From an uncultured Oscillospiraceae bacterium (lineage in GTDB: Bacteria; Bacillota; Clostridia; Oscillospirales; Oscillospiraceae), in the NCBI GenBank assembly GCA_900769835.1, contig CAAGIE010000011.1, forward strand, positions 1 through 10,837: a stretch of 10,837 nt of DNA, in the 5' to 3' direction. A model generated the notes under the pieces. The model saw nothing but the letters and a program-made list of their open reading frames with translations. It was not told the DNA's origin and searched no databases. Positions within the stretch are counted from its first letter, which is position 1. Every line of letters starts with the position of its first letter. This document shows positions 1 to 5,739 of the stretch, piece after piece. The translations under genes were made by a program, and so were the position numbers.

Positions 1-1796
1 TCTGCCCAGTAGGTGATGGTCCATTCCTGGGATTCCGGGCCGTCGATGGAGAACGTAAGTACCATACTGCCGTCGGTCATACCGGTGGTGGCGCTGAAAT
101 GCAAAAGGGAAGTCTGCGCCGGGGTGTCGTATGTGGTGCTGGTTTCACCGGTGAGTTTGTGGAAGCCCTTAATGCTGACTTTGATAGAATATGCGGTGTC
201 GTGAGTTAGACCTGTAAAGGTGGCTTTGCCATCTTTAACTGTGGCAGTCATGGGAGTGCCTTCGGGGAAAGAACATTCCACAGTCAGCAAAGAGTCGTCT
301 GCCTCTGCATCCACATAAACGATGAGCATATCTTCGCGACCTTCTACGCGAAGATTTTCAACGGGCACATAGTAGTAATCTACAAAAATGTAAGCGCCAA
401 TAGCCAAAACGGCGAGAACAGCAAGAAGGATCAAAGTGGTTCTCAGCCACTTGCGCTTTTTGGGTGCGGGAGCGGGGGGAACTTCTTCTGCGGTTTCCTC
501 GGCAGTTTCCTCAGTGGATCCCTCCGGATTTTCGGATTCGGGCACGACGACAACTTGAGTTTCTTCTGTGACCTCAGGTTCTTCTACCACAGGGATCGGA
601 ACTTCGATGGCTTCCGGTGCAACAACGGGTTCGGGGACTTCCATTGCAGCAAGATCGTCAGCATGCTCCAAAATCTCGGTTACTTCACAGGAAACCTGAT
701 CGTAGTTATCGAGTTCTTCGGTCAGCATATCGGAGTCGGTAAATGCATCGTCCAGAAATGCCAAATTGCCGAAATCGTCCTCAGCGTATGCAGTCTGCTC
801 TTGTTCGGGGGCAGGGGCGTCGGTTGCATCCGGCTCCTCTGCAATAACGTCTTCAGCGGGAGTTTCCGCAACTGCCGCAACAGTGGGATCTTCAACAACG
901 GGCAAAGGAATAATAGGTGTATCCTCGATGCCGTTGCGCTGCATATAGCTGATGATCGCCTGACCCATTGCCACAGGCGTAGACCATCGATCCTCAGGGG
1001 ATGCGGCGCAGGCCTTGAGAATGATCTCGCTCATTTCATAATCCGCGTATTGCGGGGGCGCAATAGAACCATCCTCTGCGGCGGTGGGAAGAAGATTGTT
1101 GTTGTAGATCCGGTAAAGAATCAGACCCAATGCATACACATCCATTGTTTCACTGGGGGGAGAATAGGGATCTACGGCTTCAGGGGCGGTATATGCACTG
1201 CGGTAGCGATCAAGAAGTGTTGCATATTTCAGGCCATCCATACGGACAAAGCCCACATCGCCGATCTTATATTCACCCTCGGGAGTAACATAAATGTTGT
1301 CAGGGCGAAGATCTGCATACAGATAACCTGCCCGGCGGGCAACTGTCAAAGCGGCGCAGAGATCAAGCCCCAGGTTGGCGGCCGCCAGATGGGTCATAGG
1401 AACATTCTGCAGATGCTTTTCCAGGCTCCGCTTGTAAGGGCTGAGCAAATATACTTCATAACCGGTGCCGGATTCGTTTTCTACGATCTGGCAGTCCTCA
1501 AAGCACAGAAAACCTTCCAACTCGGAAAGCTGCTTGAGGGTATTGATCTCTGCTGCGATCTCATCGGCAAGCGCACGGAAATATGTAAGCGCAGATGCAG
1601 TATCTGCGTAAGCGCCGGATAAGATCAGCGCATCCAGCTTGTCGGGAGAAGAGGGCACGGAGATTACTTTGATGATGTATTTCTCGTCGGTTTCCTGGCG
1701 CATTGCGGGGTAAGTACGCAAACCGTCCCGCTCATTTATGGCATCACCGACCATGAAATTATCCAACATTGGCGAAATCATTTTCAACTCTGACAA
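1..1796 (-). CDS. Membrane-anchored Ser/Thr protein kinase-like protein with FN3-like extracellular region (3' end beyond window)
   Basis: An open frame of 598 codons runs off the left edge with no stop. Residues ~15-285 form a eukaryotic-type protein kinase fold: candidate ATP-binding Lys43 (YIIKV), candidate helix-C Glu83, catalytic loop YADLRPDN (Asp162, Asn167), metal-binding DVG (Asp180), APE (204-206), DVYALG (219-224) and the late Arg270 (EDRW). The Gly-rich loop is not recognisable, HRD reads YAD and DFG reads DVG, so activity may be reduced. Residues 288-445 are a Pro/Ala/Glu linker with no Lys or Arg. A KKRKW stop-transfer cluster precedes a membrane helix (~452-474), which puts the kinase in the cytoplasm. 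The outer part resembles an FN3 domain (~478-560, TGLTHDTAYSIKV) and then starts a second beta-rich domain. I chose the TTG start at 1796 because AGAGGTG lies 7 bases upstream; the in-frame ATG at 1781 is too far from it. Substrate and ligand are unknown. The kinase fold is clear; catalytic activity is uncertain. Confidence 0.85.
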   Translation of the reverse strand, partial: MSELKMISPMLDNFMVGDAINERDGLRTYPAMRQETDEKYIIKVISVPSSPDKLDALILSGAYADTASALTYFRALADEIAAEINTLKQLSELEGFLCFEDCQIVENESGTGYEVYLLSPYKRSLEKHLQNVPMTHLAAANLGLDLCAALTVARRAGYLYADLRPDNIYVTPEGEYKIGDVGFVRMDGLKYATLLDRYRSAYTAPEAVDPYSPPSETMDVYALGLILYRIYNNNLLPTAAEDGSIAPPQYADYEMSEIILKACAASPEDRWSTPVAMGQAIISYMQRNGIEDTPIIPLPVVEDPTVAAVAETPAEDVIAEEPDATDAPAPEQEQTAYAEDDFGNLAFLDDAFTDSDMLTEELDNYDQVSCEVTEILEHADDLAAMEVPEPVVAPEAIEVPIPVVEEPEVTEETQVVVVPESENPEGSTEETAEETAEEVPPAPAPKKRKWLRTTLILLAVLAVLAIGAYIFVDYYYVPVENLRVEGREDMLIVYVDAEADDSLLTVECSFPEGTPMTATVKDGKATFTGLTHDTAYSIKVSIKGFHKLTGETSTTYDTPAQTSLLHFSATTGMTDGSMVLTFSIDGPESQEWTITYWA

Positions 1797-1803
1797 AAAG
1801 TAT

Positions 1804-1810
1804 CACCTCT
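1804..1810 (-). promoter_or_regulatory. Ribosome-binding site deciding a TTG start for the kinase gene
   Basis: Read on the minus strand, AGAGGTG lies exactly 7 bases before TTG (1796-1794), followed by TCA-GAG-TTG-AAA-ATG. Spacing to the later ATG would be about 22 bases, outside the usual range, so the five-residue-longer protein beginning MSELK is preferred. Confidence 0.7.
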
Positions 1811-1827
1811 TTTACGTTTCAAAGTAT

Positions 1828-1856
1828 ATAATAAAATAAATTTTACAAAAAAGCAA
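1828..1856 (-). promoter_or_regulatory. Probable sigma-A promoter of the kinase gene
   Basis: On the minus strand a -35-like TTGCTT (1856-1851) and a -10-like TATTAT (1833-1828) are separated by 17 bases in very AT-rich DNA. The predicted transcript starts shortly before the ribosome-binding site. The -35 matches consensus only at TTG. It lies back to back with the promoter of the divergent zinc-ribbon gene. Confidence 0.5.
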
Positions 1857-1867
1857 CAGGTTTATGG

Positions 1868-1896
1868 TTGTTTTATTCTCCAAGAAATGCTATACT
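1868..1896 (+). promoter_or_regulatory. Probable extended -10 promoter of the zinc-ribbon/BIG2 gene
   Basis: TTGTTT (1868-1873), a 17-base spacer and TATACT (1891-1896) preceded by TGC form an extended -10 promoter. It sits about 50 bases before the ATG at 1948. An in-frame ATG at 1864 lies upstream of this -10 and so would not be in the transcript, which supports the start at 1948. Confidence 0.6.
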
Positions 1897-1947
1897 GTTA
1901 TCATTCAAATCGATAAATGTCAGACAGATCTGAATAGGAGGAGTATT

Positions 1948-3243
1948 ATGAGTAAGATCGTATGCGACATTTGCGGTACTACATATCCTGAAACCGCGAC
2001 ACAATGTCCCATTTGCGGCAGTGCAAGACCTGCCGATGCGCAACCGGTGGAAACTTCTTCCGCTGAGGGCTATCAATACGTAAAGGGCGGCAGATTTTCC
2101 AAGGCCAATGTCCGTAAGCGTAACAATGGCATTGCTCCCGTTATGAGCGCAGCGCCGAAGGCTGAGAAAAAGGTGGAAAAGAAGCCTGTCGAGAAGTCTG
2201 AAAAGAAGCAGACTCCCGCACCCCAGCCTAAAGAAAAGACCGGCGGCTCCGACAGCAACCGTGGCCTGATCATTACCGCTATCGTTTTGCTGGTGGCAGT
2301 GATTGCAGTGGTTGGTTATATCGCAGTTCGGTATTTCTTCGTACCCGAAACAGAGGGCGCGGCAAATGTTAAAGATACCATTGCCTGCGTATCCGTTTCT
2401 GCGGTAGATGTGGATGATAACGGTCTTACATTCGATCTGAACAGTGAAGATAAGACCTATGACCTGAAGGTGATCACCACTCCCACCAATACCACCGATG
2501 AAGTAACTTATGAGTCTGACAATACGCAGGTGGTTACTGTGGATAAAAATGGTAAAGTCACTGCGGTGGGCGTAGGTACTGCCAATATCACCATCAGTTG
2601 CGGTACCCAGAGTGATATTATTAAGGTCACTGTTGGAGATAGTTCTATTGAGGAAACAGACACATCCAACCTGCGCTTTATCAGCACCACCTGGGAAATG
2701 CTGGTAGGCGAAACAAGCACTCTCTACACCAAGGAGATCGGCGGCATCGATCCCGCAGAGATCACCTGGACGACTGACGACGAGGAAAAGATCACCATTG
2801 AAAATGGTGTCGTTAAAGCACTTGCAGAGGGCGTTGTGACTGTTCACGGCGAATTTGAAGATGTGAAGTTCAGTTGTGTCATTACTGTTACTTCCGATGA
2901 GGAAAATGGCGGCAACGGCGTTGGCCCCGATGATGGTAACGGCGTTGGTCCCGACGATGGCAACAATAACGGTAATACTACTCCCGTCGACAGCATTCAT
3001 TTCTGCACATTGTGGAGTTCTGCTCCCTTGACTGAATTCACAATCGGCTACAATGAGTCTCTCACTCTGCTTGTCAAGGATAGCAACGGCAATACTGTTG
3101 ATGCAACGATCACTGTTGCGGATGAAGGTGTCGTGACGGTATCCGGCAATGTGGTTACATACGTTAGCGGACCTTCCGGTGTTTATACAACCCTTACTGC
3201 AACCTACAATGGTATGAGTGTTACTTGTAAGGTACTTCGCTGA
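1948..3243 (+). CDS. Single-pass membrane protein: zinc ribbon, Lys-rich linker, BIG2-like extracellular domains
   Basis: The 431-residue product is unnamed but has clear architecture. Residues 6-23 form a zinc ribbon with two CxxC knuckles (Cys6, Cys9, Cys20, Cys23). A basic linker follows, with ten Lys between residues 71 and 97. A membrane helix lies at ~106-128, with no signal peptide before it, so the zinc ribbon should be cytoplasmic and the rest outside. Outside are two BIG2-type Ig-like domains (~145-229, with VVTVDKNGKVTAVGVGTANI, and ~241-316), a short Gly/Asp repeat (~323-340) and a third divergent Ig-like domain (~347-430). BIG2 domains occur in bacterial surface and adhesion proteins; ligand and role here are unknown. 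The start at ATG 1948 follows AGGAGGAG (1936-1943). The gene diverges from the kinase gene and shares its topology, which suggests but does not prove joint function. A hairpin terminator follows the stop. Confidence 0.85.
   Translation: MSKIVCDICGTTYPETATQCPICGSARPADAQPVETSSAEGYQYVKGGRFSKANVRKRNNGIAPVMSAAPKAEKKVEKKPVEKSEKKQTPAPQPKEKTGGSDSNRGLIITAIVLLVAVIAVVGYIAVRYFFVPETEGAANVKDTIACVSVSAVDVDDNGLTFDLNSEDKTYDLKVITTPTNTTDEVTYESDNTQVVTVDKNGKVTAVGVGTANITISCGTQSDIIKVTVGDSSIEETDTSNLRFISTTWEMLVGETSTLYTKEIGGIDPAEITWTTDDEEKITIENGVVKALAEGVVTVHGEFEDVKFSCVITVTSDEENGGNGVGPDDGNGVGPDDGNNNGNTTPVDSIHFCTLWSSAPLTEFTIGYNESLTLLVKDSNGNTVDATITVADEGVVTVSGNVVTYVSGPSGVYTTLTATYNGMSVTCKVLR
2911..2964 (+). repeat. In-frame 24-bp tandem repeat, 2.25 copies
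   Basis: Units 2911-2934 and 2935-2958 plus a partial unit 2959-2964 encode GNGVGPDD twice, then GN. The copies differ at synonymous third positions (GGC/GGT, GGC/GGT, GAT/GAC), so the peptide repeat is kept while the DNA has drifted. It forms a flexible acidic hinge between the second and third Ig-like domains. Confidence 0.85.
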
Positions 3244-3250
3244 TAATTGA

Positions 3251-3282
3251 AAACGGCAGCATCGATGGATGCTGCCGTTTTT
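3251..3282. terminator. Bidirectional intrinsic terminator between convergent genes
   Basis: A perfect 13-bp stem (AAACGGCAGCATC, 3251-3263, pairing with 3268-3280) has a GATG loop. It runs into a T5 tract for the plus-strand gene and, on the other strand, into TTTTCAATT. It starts 7 bases after the stop of the zinc-ribbon gene and abuts the stop of the convergent DUF378 gene, so it probably serves both. Confidence 0.9.
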
Positions 3283-3283
3283 G

Positions 3284-3490
3284 TTATTCTCCGTCCACGT
3301 TGGGGCGGTTCTTGCGAAAGAGCAGACTGATGCACCACAAGCCGGCAAGACCAATAACCGCGTAAATAATGCGGCTGACAACTGCGTCCTGACCGCCGAA
3401 GATCCATGCAACAAGGTCAAATTGAAACAGACCTACAAGACCCCAGTTGATGGAACCGATGATGGAAAGAATCAACGCCAAAGTATCCAC
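3284..3490 (-). CDS. DUF378 (YuzA-like) small membrane protein
   Basis: The 68-residue product has two predicted membrane helices (~4-24 and ~38-57) and a short basic/polar tail (FRKNRPNVDGE). The block SIIGSINWGLVGLFQFDLVA, followed by a helix containing YAVIGLAGLW, is the DUF378/YuzA pattern; family members are about 60-80 residues. Its biochemical function is unknown and it should sit in the cytoplasmic membrane. The frame stays open far upstream, but an ideal AAAGGAGGT site (3498-3506) 7 bases before GTG fixes the start at 3490. The gene is monocistronic, convergent with the zinc-ribbon gene and divergent from the DUF1015 gene. Confidence 0.85.
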   Translation of the reverse strand: MDTLALILSIIGSINWGLVGLFQFDLVAWIFGGQDAVVSRIIYAVIGLAGLWCISLLFRKNRPNVDGE

Positions 3491-3497
3491 AAATGCT

Positions 3498-3506
3498 ACC
3501 TCCTTT
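3498..3506 (-). promoter_or_regulatory. Ribosome-binding site deciding a GTG start for the DUF378 gene
   Basis: On the minus strand AAAGGAGGT is a near-perfect anti-Shine-Dalgarno match placed 7 bases before GTG (3490-3488). The longer reading from 3715 would add about 75 residues with no family resemblance, overlap the divergent DUF1015 gene and lack such a site. Confidence 0.85.
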
Positions 3507-3542
3507 TTCGTTGTTGTAGCTATCTTTCCCCGTGCCGTCAAA

Positions 3543-3571
3543 ATTATACAAAATGAGGGTAAATGATTGCA
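3543..3571 (-). promoter_or_regulatory. Possible promoter of the DUF378 gene
   Basis: A perfect TATAAT -10 is read on the minus strand at 3548-3543, about 50 bases before the GTG. The -35 position at 17-base spacing holds only TGCAAT (3571-3566), which is weak. This -35 overlaps the -35 of the oppositely directed DUF1015 promoter. Confidence 0.4.
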
Positions 3572-3595
3572 TTGCAACAAGTGGTGTGCTATAAT
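3567..3595 (+). promoter_or_regulatory. Extended -10 promoter of the DUF1015-ispE operon
   Basis: TTGCAT (3567-3572), a 17-base spacer and a perfect TATAAT (3590-3595) preceded by TGC form a strong extended -10 promoter. It is followed by a short leader with GGAGGA at 3615-3620, 6 bases before ATG 3627. Confidence 0.7.
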
Positions 3596-3626
3596 AAACG
3601 CATAATTTTCGTTTGGAGGAATTGAA

Positions 3627-4823
3627 ATGAAACGATGCTTTAAATCCGCTGATATTTTGCTGCCCAAAACCAATGAGATGGAGAAGTGGTCCGTTATCGC
3701 ATGTGACCAGCACACCTCTGATTTAGGCTATTGGAATGCCGTAAGAGCATTTGTTGACAAGAGCGCTTCTACCTTGAATTTTATTCTGCCTGAAGCAGAA
3801 CTTTCTGCCGCAACTGATGCAACGATTACCGCTATTAACGACAATATGTATGCCGCTATTGAAAATGAGGCATTTATTACCCACAACAACGCTTATATTT
3901 ATGTTGAGCGTACTCTGGTGGATGGTTCTATTCGTCAGGGTATCGTGGGCATGGTTGACCTTGAGTATTACCATTATTTCTACGGTGAGAATGTGAAACT
4001 TTGCGCAACCGAGGAAACCGTTCTGGAGCGAATTCCTCCCAGAGCAAAGATCCGCAGAAACGCACCCCTGGAGTTCAGCCATATTATTCTGTTCTGCGAT
4101 GACCCCAACTGTACCATCGTGGAGCCGGTTGCGCAAAAGAAGAATGATCTCCAGAAATTGTATGACTTCGATCTGATGATGGAGGGCGGTCATATTACCG
4201 GCTGGCTGATCACCGGTGAGGTTGCCGCAAATCTGGATGCCGCGCTGGATGCTTATGAAGCAGAAAGTTTCTACACTGTGTCTGACGGCAATCACTCTCT
4301 GGTCACTGCAAAGCGTTGCTATGAAGAGCGCCGCGACAGTGCGGATTATCAGGAGGGCGATCCCTGCCGCTATGCGCTGGTGGAACTGGAGAATATCAAT
4401 AGCAGCGCGATTATGTTTGAGCCGATCCACAGACTGCTGATGGGTATTGATACCAGTAAACTTCTGAAGGATATGGAATGCATTTCCGCTCCGGATGGCG
4501 TTGCAATTCCCTGGGTAAGCAATGGTAAGCGCGGTGTGTTCAACATGAAGGCGGTTGCCGGTGAAATGACTGTGGCGACTCTGCAGAAGTTCCTGGATCA
4601 TTGGCTCAGCGAGAATGCCGGTGAGATCGACTATGTGCACGGCGACGACACTGTTTGTGAACTGGCTGACGCGGAGGATAAAATCGGCTTTGTGCTTCCC
4701 AAGCCCGAGCGCGCTGAGATGTTTGCGCATATTATGACCGGTAAGGCGTTGCCCAGAAAGACCTTCTCTTTGGGTCACGCTTGTGAGAAGAGATATTATC
4801 TGGAAGGAAGAAAGATTCGATGA
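3627..4823 (+). CDS. DUF1015 family protein
   Basis: The 398-residue product matches the DUF1015 (COG4198) family in length and signature: an N-terminal block (DILLPKTNEMEKWSVIACDQ), the central VSDGNHSLVTAK motif (residues 218-229, with D220, N222 and H223 as likely functional residues), EPIHR (265-269), and a C-terminal LPRKTFSLGHACEKR block (375-389) that I associate with the clostridial branch. There is no signal peptide or membrane helix, so it should be cytoplasmic. The biochemical role is not established; in other bacteria, as I recall, members often sit near the serine-biosynthesis genes serA and serC, but none is seen here. The stop codon overlaps the ispE start as ATGA, so the two genes are co-transcribed and probably translationally coupled. 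GGAGGA lies 6 bases before the start. Family call firm; function unknown. Confidence 0.88.
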   Translation: MKRCFKSADILLPKTNEMEKWSVIACDQHTSDLGYWNAVRAFVDKSASTLNFILPEAELSAATDATITAINDNMYAAIENEAFITHNNAYIYVERTLVDGSIRQGIVGMVDLEYYHYFYGENVKLCATEETVLERIPPRAKIRRNAPLEFSHIILFCDDPNCTIVEPVAQKKNDLQKLYDFDLMMEGGHITGWLITGEVAANLDAALDAYEAESFYTVSDGNHSLVTAKRCYEERRDSADYQEGDPCRYALVELENINSSAIMFEPIHRLLMGIDTSKLLKDMECISAPDGVAIPWVSNGKRGVFNMKAVAGEMTVATLQKFLDHWLSENAGEIDYVHGDDTVCELADAEDKIGFVLPKPERAEMFAHIMTGKALPRKTFSLGHACEKRYYLEGRKIR

Positions 4824-5677
4824 CAACCTTGTATGAGGGCGCATTTGCCAAGATCAACCTGACGCTGGATGTGCTGGATAAGCGGGAAGATGGCTACCAC
4901 AACCTCAAGAGCGTGATGCAGACCATTTCCATTCGGGATGATGTTGAGATCGATGTAGACACCGGACGTCCCTGGGCGCTGAGTTGCACCATGGAGGGCG
5001 TTCCTACCGATAGCTGTAATCTTGCCTGGAAAGCGGCAGAGGTGTTTTTCTCCGCTACCGGTAAAACCACCGATGGCATTGAGATCCGTATTAACAAGAG
5101 AATTCCTATGGGCTCCGGCCTTGGCGGTGGCAGTGCAGATGCCGCGGCCGTTCTCCGTGCGCTGAACCGTCATTACGGTGAGCCTTTGTCTGTTTTTGCA
5201 TTGGCTGAGGTTGGCGCTCTGGTTGGCAGTGATGTGCCTTTTTGCGTGGTTGGCGGCACTTGCCTTGTGGAGGGCAGAGGAGAATATTTGCGGAAGTTGC
5301 CGGACGTGCCGGATTGCTTCTTTGTGGTCTGCAGACCTGAATTTTCTTGCTCTACTCCTGAGTTGTACGGAAAACTGGATGCGCGCACCATCGGTAAGCG
5401 TCCTGACCATCAGGCAATGGAGTCTGCTATTCTGGCCGGCGATCTGCTGAAGGTGGCGCAGAATGTCTACAATGTGTTTGATCCTGTGGTGACTGAAGAT
5501 CATCTGGAGTTGAACTACATTAAGTCTATTTTTAATACTTACGGCGCCATCGGTCAGCAGTTGACCGGTTCCGGCTCTGCGGTGTTTGCAGTTGTGCCGG
5601 ACTTTGAGCGCTGCGCAGTGATTTGCAGTATGTTGCGGGAGAACTATCCCAACGTATATATTGCAAAGCCCGTTTAA
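4820..5677 (+). CDS. ispE: 4-diphosphocytidyl-2-C-methyl-D-erythritol kinase
   Basis: IspE is a cytoplasmic GHMP-family kinase. It uses ATP to phosphorylate the 2-hydroxyl of CDP-methylerythritol, the fourth step of the MEP route to isopentenyl diphosphate. The 285-residue length is typical. Visible signatures are AFAKINLTLDVLDKREDGYH (residues 8-27, catalytic Lys11), the ATP-binding glycine loop PMGSGLGGGSADAA (96-109), GSDVPF (136-141, catalytic Asp138) and the C-terminal GHMP motif LTGSGSAVFAV (248-258). Key residues match the Lys and Asp known from E. coli IspE. The ATG overlaps the TGA of the DUF1015 gene by four bases, and there is no separate promoter. A hairpin follows the stop. The MEP pathway is expected for Clostridia. 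No anomalies are seen. Confidence 0.96.
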   Translation: MTTLYEGAFAKINLTLDVLDKREDGYHNLKSVMQTISIRDDVEIDVDTGRPWALSCTMEGVPTDSCNLAWKAAEVFFSATGKTTDGIEIRINKRIPMGSGLGGGSADAAAVLRALNRHYGEPLSVFALAEVGALVGSDVPFCVVGGTCLVEGRGEYLRKLPDVPDCFFVVCRPEFSCSTPELYGKLDARTIGKRPDHQAMESAILAGDLLKVAQNVYNVFDPVVTEDHLELNYIKSIFNTYGAIGQQLTGSGSAVFAVVPDFERCAVICSMLRENYPNVYIAKPV

Positions 5678-5682
5678 CGCGA

Positions 5683-5710
5683 AAAACCGTCTATACCCAT
5701 AGGCGGTTTT
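5683..5710 (+). terminator. Probable weak intrinsic terminator after ispE
   Basis: A 12-bp stem with one G-U pair (AAAACCGTCTAT pairing with ATAGGCGGTTTT) closes an ACCC loop, 5 bases after the ispE stop. The T run is only four long and is followed by CTGC, so termination may be partial and allow some read-through into addB. Confidence 0.55.
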
Positions 5711-5711
5711 C

Positions 5712-5720
5712 TGCTATTAC
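5712..5720 (+). promoter_or_regulatory. Possible extended -10 element for addB
   Basis: TGC followed by TATTAC (5715-5720) just after the ispE hairpin resembles the extended -10 elements before the two other plus-strand transcripts. No -35 is recognisable at 17-base spacing. A start near 5727 would leave a very short leader that still includes the GAGGTGAGG ribosome site at 5729-5737. Confidence 0.3.
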
Positions 5721-5739
5721 GTTTGATTGAGGTGAGGGA

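Noticed and set aside
555..1622. A 355-codon plus-strand open frame opposite the kinase gene
   Set aside because: It has a Cys/His-rich composition, no credible ribosome-binding site and no domain. The minus-strand kinase motifs explain this DNA.
1851..1873. Inverted repeat AAGCAA...TTGTTT between the kinase and zinc-ribbon promoters as an operator
   Set aside because: The arms are simply the two oppositely directed -35 elements and contain a mismatch; there is no independent evidence of a regulator site.
1864..1947. A 28-codon N-terminal extension of the zinc-ribbon protein from the ATG at 1864
   Set aside because: The extension spans the promoter -10 and lacks a ribosome site. Starting at 1948 gives an AGGAGGAG site and puts the zinc ribbon right at the N-terminus.
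1873..3420. A 515-codon open frame on the minus strand opposite the zinc-ribbon gene
   Set aside because: It is antisense to a gene with clear domains and a good ribosome site, has no recognisable domain and a His/Ile/Cys-rich composition, and crosses the terminator into the DUF378 gene. It is a compositional shadow.
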